Shown piece by piece: positions 56,767 to 64,000 of a stretch of DNA of 64,000 bases. Position 1 is the first letter of the stretch. Every line of letters begins with the position of its first letter. Below the pieces are notes generated by a model. It saw only the letters and a program-made list of their open reading frames with translations. It was not told the origin of the DNA and ran no database searches. The position numbers and the translations under genes are program-made. Origin of the DNA: Actinomycetospora callitridis (GTDB lineage: Bacteria; Actinomycetota; Actinomycetes; Mycobacteriales; Pseudonocardiaceae); NCBI RefSeq assembly GCF_028737265.1, contig NZ_JAQZAK010000001.1, positions 434,001-498,000 of the forward strand, read 5' to 3'.

Positions 56767-57924
56767 GTGGACCCCGATTTCGACCTGTACAGCCTCGGCG
56801 AGGAGCGCGACGCGCTGCGTGAGTCGGTCCGGGCGCTCGCCGAGAAGGAGATCGCGCCCCACGCGTTCGAGGTGGACCAGACGCCCCGGTTCCCCGAGGA
56901 GGCGCGCAAGGCCCTCGTGCAGGCCGGGTTCCACGCGATCCACATCCCCGAGGCCTACGGGGGCGAGGGCGGCGATTCCATCGTGGCCTGCATGGTCATC
57001 GAGGAGATCGCGCGCGTCGACGCGTCGGCGTCGCTGATCCCTGCGGTGAACAAGCTGGGCTCGATGCCGATCATCCTGAGCGGCTCCGAGGAGCTCAAGC
57101 AGCAGGTGCTGCCGACGATCGCCTCGGGCCAGTCGATGATCAGCTACGCGCTCTCCGAGCGCGAGGCCGGCTCGGACACCGTCTCGATGCGCACCCGCGC
57201 CCAGCAGGACGGGGACGACTGGGTGCTCAACGGCACCAAGTGCTGGATCACCAACGGCGGCATCTCCGACTGGTACACGGTCATGGCCAAGACCGACCCG
57301 GACAAGGGCGCCAACGGCATCTCGGCCTTCGTGGTGCACAAGGACGACCCCGGCTTCTCCGTGGGGCCAAAGGAGCACAAGCTCGGCATCAAGGGCTCGC
57401 CCACCACCGAGATCTACTTAGAGAACTGCCGCATCCCGGGCGACCGCATCATCGGCGAGCCCGGCACGGGGCTGAAGACGGCCTTCGCCACCCTCGACCA
57501 CACCCGGCCCACCATCGGCGCGCAGGCGGTCGGCATCGCGCAGGGCGCGCTCGACGCCTCGGTCGACTACGTGCGCGAGCGCCGGCAGTTCGGCAAGGCC
57601 GTCGCCGAGTTCCAGGGCGTCCAGTTCATGCTCGCCGACATGGCGATGAACACCGAGGCCGCGCGGCACCTCGTCTACGCCGCGGCCGCCCGGGCCGAGC
57701 GCGGGGTGAAGAACATGGGCCTGATCGCGTCGGCGTCCAAGTGCTTCGCCTCGGACACCGCCATGTCGGTGACCACCGACGCGGTGCAGCTCTTCGGTGG
57801 CGCCGGCTACACGGTCGACTTCCCGGTCGAGCGGATGATGCGCGACGCCAAGATCACGCAGATCTACGAGGGCACCAACCAGATCCAGCGCATGGTCATG
57901 GCCAGGAGCCTCCTCAAGAAGTAA
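56767..57924 (+). CDS. fadE25: Acyl-CoA dehydrogenase FadE25
   Basis: 385 aa. FAD-dependent first step of beta-oxidation. Nearly collinear with Rv3274c: RALAEKEIAPHA, YALSEREAGSD, WITNGG, GIKGSPTTE, QFGKAVAEFQ and QIYEGTNQIQR with the catalytic Glu. GTG 56767 is supported by GGAGG 6 nt upstream. TATCGT near 56735 is a possible -10. Confidence 0.96.
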   Translation: MDPDFDLYSLGEERDALRESVRALAEKEIAPHAFEVDQTPRFPEEARKALVQAGFHAIHIPEAYGGEGGDSIVACMVIEEIARVDASASLIPAVNKLGSMPIILSGSEELKQQVLPTIASGQSMISYALSEREAGSDTVSMRTRAQQDGDDWVLNGTKCWITNGGISDWYTVMAKTDPDKGANGISAFVVHKDDPGFSVGPKEHKLGIKGSPTTEIYLENCRIPGDRIIGEPGTGLKTAFATLDHTRPTIGAQAVGIAQGALDASVDYVRERRQFGKAVAEFQGVQFMLADMAMNTEAARHLVYAAAARAERGVKNMGLIASASKCFASDTAMSVTTDAVQLFGGAGYTVDFPVERMMRDAKITQIYEGTNQIQRMVMARSLLKK

Positions 57925-57940
57925 CCCGTTCGGGGTACTC

Positions 57941-58020
57941 CTCACGGAGCGTGAGAGTAGCTAGTCTGGCCGGGCGAAAGGGACCGCCAGAACGGAGCGG
58001 CCCCGCCCACGCTCCGTGAG
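57941..58020. promoter_or_regulatory. Twin palindromes and leader hairpin before the DUF805 gene
   Basis: CTCACG-GAG-CGTGAG (57941-57955) and its inverse CCCACGCTCCGTGAG (58006-58020), 14 of 15 bases matching. TAGTCT (57962-57967) is a possible -10 between them. Within the leader ACGGAGCG (57992-57999) can also pair with CGCTCCGT (58010-58017), next to the ribosome site. Confidence 0.5.
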
Positions 58021-58031
58021 AGGTCTCCCCC

Positions 58032-58523
58032 ATGCAGTGGTACCTGAAGGTGCTCAAGCAGTACGCCGACTTCAGCGGGCGTGCGCGTCGCACCGAATTC
58101 TGGATGTTCACGCTGTTCAGCGCGATCGCCTCGATCGTCCTGGGCCTGATCGACACGCTGATCGGGACGTCGACGATGGTCGCGACCGGGTCCAGCGTCT
58201 TCTACTCGCCCGGCCTGCTCCAGGGCATCTACGCCCTCGGGGTCCTGATCCCGACGCTGGCCGTCACCGTCCGTCGCCTCCACGACACCGACCGCACCGG
58301 CTGGTGGCTCCTCATCGGCCTGATCCCGATCGTCGGCGGCATCGTCCTGCTGGTGTTCATGTGCCTCGAGGGCACCCGCGGCCCCAACCAGCACGGCATG
58401 GACCCGAAGCAGGACGCCATGGGCGGCGGCTACCCGCAGGGCGGCTACCCCCAGCAGCAGGCGCCGGGCTACCCGCAGCAGGGTGGCTACCCGCAGCAGC
58501 AGGGGTACCAGGGCCAGCCCTGA
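58032..58523 (+). CDS. DUF805 membrane protein with Pro/Gln/Gly/Tyr tail
   Basis: 163 aa. YADFSGRARRTEFWMFTLF is the DUF805 signature; three to four helices follow, with RRLHDTDRTGWWLL in the third. The final 45 residues are GGYPQ-type repeats, a flexible cytoplasmic tail as in YqgP/YhaH-like proteins. Function is unknown. GAGAGG precedes ATG 58032. Confidence 0.88.
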   Translation: MQWYLKVLKQYADFSGRARRTEFWMFTLFSAIASIVLGLIDTLIGTSTMVATGSSVFYSPGLLQGIYALGVLIPTLAVTVRRLHDTDRTGWWLLIGLIPIVGGIVLLVFMCLEGTRGPNQHGMDPKQDAMGGGYPQGGYPQQQAPGYPQQGGYPQQQGYQGQP

Positions 58524-58552
58524 TCCGATCCCGCCCCACCCCGCACGACCCC

Positions 58553-58586
58553 GACACCGGATCCGGCGCCCGCCGGGTCCGGTGTC
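58553..58586. terminator. Strong terminator after the DUF805 gene
   Basis: GACACCGGATCCGGC and GCCGGGTCCGGTGTC pair over 15 bp (one G-U) with a GCCC loop, between convergent genes ending at 58523 and 58617. Confidence 0.75.
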
Positions 58587-58616
58587 GTCGTGTCGGGGCC
58601 TGCCTGGGTGCGGCCG

Positions 58617-59759
58617 TCAGGCGAACGGCCCGCCGGGCGCGAAGACGCGGGCGGCGAAGCGGTCGGCGATCCGGACGTGGGTGGCCGCGTCGGGGTGCAG
58701 ACGGTCGGGCAGCGGCAGCTCGGCGGCGTCGGCCTCGCCGTAGAGCTCGAGGCCGTCGAGGTGGTGCAGGTGCGGGTCGTCGGGGATCCGCTGGGTGAGG
58801 ACGCGCTCGATCTCCTCGCGGATCACCCGCAGCGTGAGGCGCCCGGCGGGGACCTCGGCGGGGTCGCCCGTCGCGCGGAACGACATCGCCCCGCGCTCGT
58901 CCACGTCGACGGCGCCCGGTCCGGGGGTGTCCTCGTGGATCGGGCACAGGATCGGGGCCACGACGAGCAGCGGCGTCGTCGGGCGGCCTTCGCGGATGGT
59001 GTCGAGGAACCCGTGCAGCGCGGGCCCGAGGGCGCGCCGGCGCATGACGTCCGCGTTCACGAGGTTGATGCCGATCTTGATGCTGATCAGGTCGGCGGGG
59101 GTGTCGCGCAGCGCCCGGGCGGCGAACGGGTCGAGCATCGCGCTGCCGCCGAAGCCCAGGTTGACGAGGTCGACGCCCCCCGCCGCGGCCGCGAGGGCGG
59201 GCCAGGTCGTCGACGGGCTCGCGGCGTTCGAGCCGTGGCTGATCGAGCTGCCGTGGTGCAGCCACACCGGGCGCTCCAGGGGCGGCACGGTGACCGGCGC
59301 GTCGGTGCGCAGGGCGACGAGGTCGGTGATCTCGGTGTGCGGGAGCCAGACCACCACCTCCTTGTCGTGCGCGGGCAGGCCGTCGAACCGGACCGTGCCC
59401 GCCGGCCCCGGCTCGGTCTCCGCGTCACCCGTGGCCGGGTCGAGACGCAGCACCCGCCCGCCCGAGGTCCCCGCGCGGGCGACGAGCCGGCCGTCGACGT
59501 GCAGGTCGTAGACGCCGTCGGGGCGCAGCGGCAGGCCCCGGTAGCCGACGCGGGTGCGCAGCGTGTCCAGCTCGACCACCGACGCCCGCGTGCGCAGGAC
59601 CAGCCGCACCCCCGACGGCTGCGCCTCCGCCATGAGCAACTGCCCATCCGCCTGCGCGCGGGCCCGGGCGGGCAGGCGGTGCGGGCGCAGGCCGTCGCCG
59701 GTGGGTTCCAGCTCGAGCGCCCCGCGCACGAGCTCGGGGGTGATCTCGGTGCTGATCAC
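58617..59759 (-). CDS. SGNH/GDSL hydrolase with N-terminal beta domain
   Basis: 380 aa. About 170 N-terminal residues form a beta-rich module. The hydrolase has block I HHGSSISHG (nucleophile Ser), block II GFGGSAM, block III IGINLVN and block V DRLHPD with Asp/His. Probably a carbohydrate esterase or lipase; there is no signal peptide, so it is likely cytoplasmic. The GTG overlaps the TGA of the TIGR03089 gene by 4 nt. Confidence 0.87.
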   Translation of the reverse strand: MISTEITPELVRGALELEPTGDGLRPHRLPARARAQADGQLLMAEAQPSGVRLVLRTRASVVELDTLRTRVGYRGLPLRPDGVYDLHVDGRLVARAGTSGGRVLRLDPATGDAETEPGPAGTVRFDGLPAHDKEVVVWLPHTEITDLVALRTDAPVTVPPLERPVWLHHGSSISHGSNAASPSTTWPALAAAAGGVDLVNLGFGGSAMLDPFAARALRDTPADLISIKIGINLVNADVMRRRALGPALHGFLDTIREGRPTTPLLVVAPILCPIHEDTPGPGAVDVDERGAMSFRATGDPAEVPAGRLTLRVIREEIERVLTQRIPDDPHLHHLDGLELYGEADAAELPLPDRLHPDAATHVRIADRFAARVFAPGGPFA

Positions 59760-60490
59760 GCGTCGAGCACCCGGGTGACCTTCTCGGTCCCCGCGCGCCG
59801 CTCCTGGTCGCGGGCGGGGTGGCGGACGTGCACCAGCGAGGCCCCCGCCGCGAGCACGGCCAGCAAGCCGTCGACGAGGCCGCCGGTGCTCGCGACGGGC
59901 CACGCGGCGGTGCTGAGGACGCGGTCGTCCGCGCCGAGGCCGAGCTCGGCGGCGCGCGCCCGGGCGCCGGCGACGACGCCCGCGACGTCGGTCCCGGCGA
60001 GCGCGGGGGCGTCGTCGGGCACCGGGGTCAGCGGGTCGAAGTGGTCGCCCTGCAGGCGCACCTCGGTCGCGTAGTCGACGGCCCCGGACGGCAGTCGCCC
60101 ACCCGATTCGACAGAACCGAGGCCCCGCCCGAACGCGTCGAGGGAGAACCCGACGACCAGGCCGGCGCCGGCCGCGGCCTCGAGCGTGTCCTCGGCGGCG
60201 AGGGCGACGTCGGCGCCCGCGGGGTCGGCGACGGCCTCCGCGCCACACCACCAGATCGCGCACAGGGCCGCGGCGGTCTGCCAGTGCGCCGGCAGCAGGA
60301 CGGCGACGGTCGTGCCGGGCTCGACATCGCACTCGTCGCGCAGCAGGTTGGCGGTCTTGGCGACCCAGTTGCCGAACGTCGCGCCCGAGAGCTCGATCCG
60401 CTCGCCGGTGGCGTCGTCGTAGAAGGTGATCAGGGGGCGCGCGGCGTCGGCCGCGAGCACGGGGTTCAGCAGGGCGTCGGTCACGGTCAT
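59756..60490 (-). CDS. TIGR03089 family protein
   Basis: 244 aa. Resembles a truncated acyl-CoA synthetase/adenylation N-domain: PLITFYDDATGERIELSGATFGNW, then NLLRDECDVEPGTTVAVLLPAHWQTAA and a short C-terminal part. It lacks the catalytic adenylation core, so it is not a standard ligase. Found beside the LCP gene as in mycobacteria (Rv3268). ATG 60490. Confidence 0.83.
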   Translation of the reverse strand: MTVTDALLNPVLAADAARPLITFYDDATGERIELSGATFGNWVAKTANLLRDECDVEPGTTVAVLLPAHWQTAAALCAIWWCGAEAVADPAGADVALAAEDTLEAAAGAGLVVGFSLDAFGRGLGSVESGGRLPSGAVDYATEVRLQGDHFDPLTPVPDDAPALAGTDVAGVVAGARARAAELGLGADDRVLSTAAWPVASTGGLVDGLLAVLAAGASLVHVRHPARDQERRAGTEKVTRVLDA

Positions 60491-60516
60491 CGGGGCGCGA
60501 CGCTATCGGTGGGCCC

Positions 60517-60558
60517 TGGTCGACGCAGGCTGGTCGACGCAGGCTAGTCGACGCAGGC
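60517..60558. repeat. 14-bp triplication at the 3' end of the LCP gene
   Basis: TGGTCGACGCAGGC at 60517-60530 and 60531-60544, then TAGTCGACGCAGGC at 60545-60558, which includes the LCP codons for ACVD. Confidence 0.85.
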
Positions 60559-62541
60559 CACGCCCTCGGCGGTGATCGCCGGCTGGGGCGGGGGCACCGG
60601 CGCGGGGGTCTCCGCGGAGCCCGTGAGCCCGTTCGAGGACTCGCCGCCGGAGCCACCCAGGCCCGTGGCCTGCGGCGGCGCCGCGCCGGGGCCGTCGTAG
60701 TCGTTGCCGAGCACGACGCGCACCGAGTTCGGCGGTACCGCGGGGTCGAAGCGTGCCGGTAGGTCGCCGAGGCTGCGCGCCACGCGGGCGCCCGCCGCAT
60801 CGCCGGCGGGACCGAACAGCACCTCGGAGCGCGGGGCGGGCGCCTCGGCGTTGCCGGCGACCGTGCGCGCGTAGCCCTGCGCGGACAGCACCGCGACGAC
60901 GCGGGCCGCGGCGCCCTCCGCGCCCGAGGCGTTGCGCACGTCCACGGGGATGGTGCTGGGCGCGGGCCCGTCGTCCTCGGCGGCCGAGTTCTCGGGGCCG
61001 ATGGCGTCGGCGACGAACCGCTGGACGGCCGTGGGGTCGACGGCGATCACGTCGCCGCGCCCGTCGATGTTCTGGGTGCCCTGGGTCGGGATGGTCAGGA
61101 ACGCGACCGCGCCGCCGCTGACGTCCTGCATCTGCTGGCCGAACCGCAGGAGATCCCAGTTGCCGTCGAGGACGACGGACCCGCGGACGGCGTCGAGCAG
61201 CCGCGCCAGGGTGAGCGGGTCGGCGAGCGTGCCGCTGGAGAGGATCTTGCGGGACATCGACGCGAGGAACGCCTGCTGGCGCCGGATGCGGTCGAGGTCG
61301 CCGTTGGGCAGGCCGTGGCGCTGGCGGACGAAGGCGAGCGCGTCGTGCCCGGCGACCGTGCGCGGGCCCGCGGGGAAGCGGGCGCCGGAGAGCTCGTCGT
61401 CGACCGGGTTCTTGAGGCACACGTCGACCCCGCCGATGGCGTTGGTCAGCGTGTAGAAGCCCATGAGGTTGACCTCGGCGTAGTGGTCGACGGTCAGCCC
61501 CGTGAGGTCGGCGACCGAGCGCACCAGCTCCTGGCGGCCCGCCTCCGAGGAGCGCACGTCGACCTCGCGCGGGTCGGTGACGCCGGACGCCACCAGCCGG
61601 TTGGCCTCGTCGGCCTTCGCGCCCGGGTACGCGGAGTTGATCTTGTCACGGCGGAACGCCCCGGGGATCGAGACGTAGCTGTCGCGCGGGATCGAGAAGG
61701 CCACCGCGCGGCTGCCGTCGTTGGGCACCCGGACCAGGATCATCGTGTCGGTGTTGACGACGCCGTCCGCGGCGCCGGCGCCGATCGCGCGCAGCGCGTC
61801 GTCGGGCAGCGCCTGGCCCTGCGCGTCGGTGCGGCTGTCGACACCGACCAGCAGGATGTCGGTCGCGCCGTCCGCTGCGTCGCCGACGGGGCCGTCGCCG
61901 AGCGCCCCGGACGAGCCCATGGAGCCCGAGAGCGCCGCCCACGCCGTGCCGGACAGGGCGAATACGAGCACCGAGAGCACGATCATCGCGAGGCGCAGCG
62001 TGCGCCCGATCGACCGGCGACCGCGCTCGGGCGGGACGTCGCCGCGGCCCGGAGCGGGCGGGCGCGGGGCCCGCGGCGGCGGGGACCCGGGGCGGCGGTC
62101 GCGCTCGCGCACCGCGCGCGTGTCACGGGGGTCGCGGTCCCGGGGGTCGCGGTCCCGGGGGTCGCGGTCCCGGGGGTCGCGGTCCCGGGGGTCGCGGTCC
62201 CGGGGGTCGCGCTCACGGGGCGGGGGAGCCGGTCGGCGGGGGCGGTCGTCGTCGGGGCGCGACGGCCGTGCCTTGGTCGTCCCCTTGGCGGACTTCGACG
62301 ACCCCCGCACCTCCACCGACGGGGTCGAGAGCTCGGCGAGGTCGCGCCGGCGCAGGCGGGCCCCGCCGCGCTCGGGCTCCCGGCGGACCGGCTCGCGCTC
62401 GGGGACGGTGGGGTCGACGTCCACGTCGGGTGGCCCGCCGGCACGCCCGGGGCTGCGGCGGGCGGCCGTGGGGCCGTAGCGGCGGGCCGGATCGCGACGG
62501 GCCTGCTCGCGACCTGTCTGGCCGGGCTCGTCGTCGTCCAT
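60544..62541 (-). CDS. LytR-CpsA-Psr (LCP) cell-wall glycopolymer ligase
   Basis: 665 aa. A 180-residue Arg/Asp/Pro-rich cytoplasmic region with RDRDP repeats, TM about 182-204, LCP domain about 225-400 (DILLVGVDSR, NTDTMILVRV, FSIPRDSYVSI, RFPAGPRTVAGHDALAFVRQRH given in parts, DLDRIRRQQ) and a LytR_C domain about 490-580. LCP enzymes link arabinogalactan or teichoic-type polymers to peptidoglycan from polyprenyl-pyrophosphate. Corresponds to Rv3267 and is divergent from rmlD. ATG 62541. Confidence 0.93.
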   Translation of the reverse strand: MDDDEPGQTGREQARRDPARRYGPTAARRSPGRAGGPPDVDVDPTVPEREPVRREPERGGARLRRRDLAELSTPSVEVRGSSKSAKGTTKARPSRPDDDRPRRPAPPPRERDPRDRDPRDRDPRDRDPRDRDPRDRDPRDTRAVRERDRRPGSPPPRAPRPPAPGRGDVPPERGRRSIGRTLRLAMIVLSVLVFALSGTAWAALSGSMGSSGALGDGPVGDAADGATDILLVGVDSRTDAQGQALPDDALRAIGAGAADGVVNTDTMILVRVPNDGSRAVAFSIPRDSYVSIPGAFRRDKINSAYPGAKADEANRLVASGVTDPREVDVRSSEAGRQELVRSVADLTGLTVDHYAEVNLMGFYTLTNAIGGVDVCLKNPVDDELSGARFPAGPRTVAGHDALAFVRQRHGLPNGDLDRIRRQQAFLASMSRKILSSGTLADPLTLARLLDAVRGSVVLDGNWDLLRFGQQMQDVSGGAVAFLTIPTQGTQNIDGRGDVIAVDPTAVQRFVADAIGPENSAAEDDGPAPSTIPVDVRNASGAEGAAARVVAVLSAQGYARTVAGNAEAPAPRSEVLFGPAGDAAGARVARSLGDLPARFDPAVPPNSVRVVLGNDYDGPGAAPPQATGLGGSGGESSNGLTGSAETPAPVPPPQPAITAEGVACVD
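62131..62220. repeat. 15-bp tandem repeat x6 in the LCP gene
   Basis: GTCGCGGTCCCGGGG five times (62131-62205), then GTCGCGCTCACGGGG; encodes RDPRD-type pentapeptides in the cytoplasmic region of the LCP protein. Confidence 0.85.
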
Positions 62542-62910
62542 CGGCCCGGCCTCCCTCCACGTGCGGGCCCACGGGCCGCTCTCGATCTCGTCCACCGTCG
62601 CCCTGGTGTCCGCAGCACCCCGTCGACCGGATCGGTCCGGGGCACGCGATCCCTGGTCACCGGCGTTGCGCGGCCCGGGAGGACGTCCGGATCGCAGATT
62701 AGACGGCGCCCGAGCGGTTCGGGGCTTCTCACCCGTACGACGGCCCTTCGGCGCGTCGTGGCCACGGCGGGTCAGCTGTCGATCAGGAATCCGCTCCCGA
62801 GCAGGGTCTCCGGGGGTGGACGGGACGCCCGGCCGGTGACCCGCCGCGTTCGGAGCCCTCCGTGACCGGTGGGAGACTCCCCGTGCGTGATCGACGGGTG
62901 GGGGGTTCTC
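62542..62910. other. LCP/rmlD divergent intergenic region
   Basis: 369 bp. On the minus strand TAATCT (62701-62696) is a possible LCP -10, giving a leader of about 150 nt. Small inverted repeats are scattered around it (for example ACGACGGCC/GGCGCGTCGT near 62742). GGTGGGGGG before 62911 is the rmlD ribosome site. No additional gene is supported. Confidence 0.4.
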
Positions 62911-63834
62911 GTGCGGTGGATGGTGACCGGGGCGGGCGGCGCCCTGGGTGGGGAGCTCGTCGCACGGCTGACCCCGCCCGACGCCCCGGCGGCCGACGGG
63001 GCACCGAGCGGGGTCGTCGCCCTGACGCGCGCGGAGCTGGACGTCACCGACCCGGCCGCCGTGCGCGACGCGGTGCACGCCGGCCTGGCCCCGGGCGACG
63101 AGCCGGCGGTGCTGCTCAACGCGTCCGCCTTCACCGCGGTGGACCGCGCCGAGACCGATCCCGAGGCGGCCGCCGACGCCTGGGCCGTGAACGCCGAGGC
63201 GCCCGGCCTGCTCGCGGCGGCGTGCGGCGAGGTCGGCGCGGCCATGGTCCACGTCTCCACCGACTACGTCCTGGGGCCGCTGCCGGGGGGCGCGCACCGG
63301 CCGCTGGAGCCGGGGGACCCGGTCGGCCCGGAAGGCGTCTACGCCCGCAGCAAGCTCGCGGGGGAGGAGCGGGTGCGCGCGGCGCTGCCCGGCGCCCACC
63401 AGATCGTCCGGACCGCGTGGGTCTACGGCCCGACCGGCGCGAACTTCGTCCGCACGATCGCCCGGCTCGCCCGCGAGCGCGACACCCTGACCGTCGTCGA
63501 CGACCAGCACGGCTCGCCGACCTGGGCCGGCGACCTCGCCGACGGCCTGCTCGCCCTCGCCCGTTCCGCGGCGCCCCCGGGGACGCGGCACGCGGCCGGC
63601 GGCGGGGCGACCACCTGGTGCGGCCTGGCCCGGGCCGTGCTCGAGGAGATGGGCGCCGATCCGTCGCGGGTGCAGCCGTGCGACACGGCGTCGTTCCCGC
63701 GCCCCGCGCCGCGTCCCGCCTGGTCGGTCCTCTCGGACGCGTCGTGGCGCGCGGCCGGCCTCGCGCCGCTACCACCCTGGCGGGACGCCCTGCACACCGC
63801 CGTCGTCCGCCATCCGGACCTCCTGTTGGGCTGA
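62911..63834 (+). CDS. rmlD: dTDP-4-dehydrorhamnose reductase
   Basis: 307 aa. Last step of dTDP-L-rhamnose synthesis; rhamnose links arabinogalactan to peptidoglycan. MVTGAGGALGGEL is the NAD(P) motif, STDYV with YARSKLAGE the SDR catalytic Tyr/Lys pair, and TAWVYGPTGANFV the RmlD signature. GTG 62911 follows GGTGGGGGG. Divergent from the LCP gene, so supply and attachment of wall polymer are adjacent (Rv3266c/Rv3267 order). Confidence 0.93.
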   Translation: MRWMVTGAGGALGGELVARLTPPDAPAADGAPSGVVALTRAELDVTDPAAVRDAVHAGLAPGDEPAVLLNASAFTAVDRAETDPEAAADAWAVNAEAPGLLAAACGEVGAAMVHVSTDYVLGPLPGGAHRPLEPGDPVGPEGVYARSKLAGEERVRAALPGAHQIVRTAWVYGPTGANFVRTIARLARERDTLTVVDDQHGSPTWAGDLADGLLALARSAAPPGTRHAAGGGATTWCGLARAVLEEMGADPSRVQPCDTASFPRPAPRPAWSVLSDASWRAAGLAPLPPWRDALHTAVVRHPDLLLG

Positions 63835-63904
63835 ACGGCCCTGCTCGTTAATCCCATCGGTGTCATATGCGTGTCCTCGCCGCACCGTCGCGCGTTGAGC
63901 GGTC

Positions 63905-64000
63905 ATGGCTGTGGAGACGGTGCTCCTCGCGCTGCTCGGTCTCGTCGCCGTGTGGTTGGTGATCGACGCCGGGCGTGAGCGTCATCGGTTGCGTGCCCGC
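63905..64000 (+). CDS. Start of a membrane-protein gene (truncated at window end)
   Basis: Only 32 codons from ATG 63905 are present. They begin AVETVLLALLGLVAVWLV, an N-terminal membrane helix, then a basic RERHRLRAR stretch. Not identified. GAGCGG precedes the ATG. In mycobacteria the gene after rmlD is wbbL, but this N-terminus does not look like a glycosyltransferase start. Confidence 0.5.
   Translation, partial: MAVETVLLALLGLVAVWLVIDAGRERHRLRAR

Noticed and set aside
62131..62220. Regularly spaced repeats considered as a CRISPR array
   Set aside because: Units are contiguous with no unique spacers, and are in-frame coding repeats; no cas genes in the window.
61315..62865. 516-codon plus-strand frame with VAVPG repeats
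   Set aside because: Antisense of the LCP gene; the repeats are the reverse reading of its 15-bp array.
63905..64000. Possible wbbL rhamnosyltransferase by synteny
   Set aside because: The visible N-terminus is a membrane helix and lacks a GT2 start motif; too short to assign.

Overview
The window is one contiguous piece of a very GC-rich actinobacterial chromosome. Third codon positions are almost all G or C, and GTG start codons are very common. Gene order closely follows three stretches of the Mycobacterium tuberculosis chromosome: Rv0991c-Rv1003 (1-10.7 kb), Rv3302c-Rv3307 (12-30 kb) and Rv3266c-Rv3285 (32-64 kb). Divergence and intervening genes point to the Pseudonocardiales (Pseudonocardia or Actinomycetospora type) rather than a mycobacterium. 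The genus is inferred from recalled family knowledge, not from a search.

Region 1-10.7 kb: end of a DMT transporter; a zinc-ribbon chaperone gene (Ruc/FmdB type) with a CIRCE operator; 5-formyltetrahydrofolate cyclo-ligase overlapping a eukaryotic-type UDP-glucose pyrophosphorylase; a gephyrin-like MoeA (Glp), a RimJ-type acetyltransferase and the membrane protein GlpR/SepX, a trio linked to cell division; tRNA-Ala(CGC); a divergent PadR regulator/methyltransferase pair; protein O-mannosyltransferase divergent from rsmI.

Region 10.7-30.5 kb: a minus-strand cluster (Ser/Thr kinase, purine nucleoside phosphorylase, flavodoxin-like protein, quinone oxidoreductase), an M20 amidohydrolase, Tex with a long RGG tail, a gamma-glutamylcyclotransferase-like protein, LpdA, a large LuxR-family ATPase regulator, and glycerol catabolism (glpF-glpK divergent from glpD). 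The glp intergenic region holds a readable promoter and two inverted operator-like sites.

Region 30.5-44 kb: an MFS exporter, the acyl-CoA carboxylase genes (accA3; accE5-accD5), maf, and birA, which charges the carboxylase with biotin. A roughly 4 kb accessory block (interrupted DUF222/HNH gene, DUF899 gene, YceI gene) separates maf from accE5. It carries a paired CTTGC-N5-GCAAG operator, and a 29-bp tandem duplication lies at the accE5/accD5 junction.

Region 44-64 kb: PH-domain and MaoC proteins, an immunity-like small protein, hisN, an OmpR-type two-component system, an IS110 remnant, GtrA, a membrane-tethered ECF sigma factor facing a GGDEF-like protein, purK-purE, a TetR regulator divergent from a flavin monooxygenase, a glycosyltransferase, FadE25, a DUF805 protein, an SGNH hydrolase, a TIGR03089 protein, an LCP cell-wall ligase divergent from rmlD (rhamnose supply), and the start of a truncated membrane-protein gene.

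Window-wide themes: 15-bp in-frame tandem repeats encode disordered pentapeptides in six genes; several promoters imply leaderless GTG starts; same-strand neighbours often overlap by 4 nt and convergent neighbours by up to 44 nt. No CRISPR array, prophage or biosynthetic cluster is visible.
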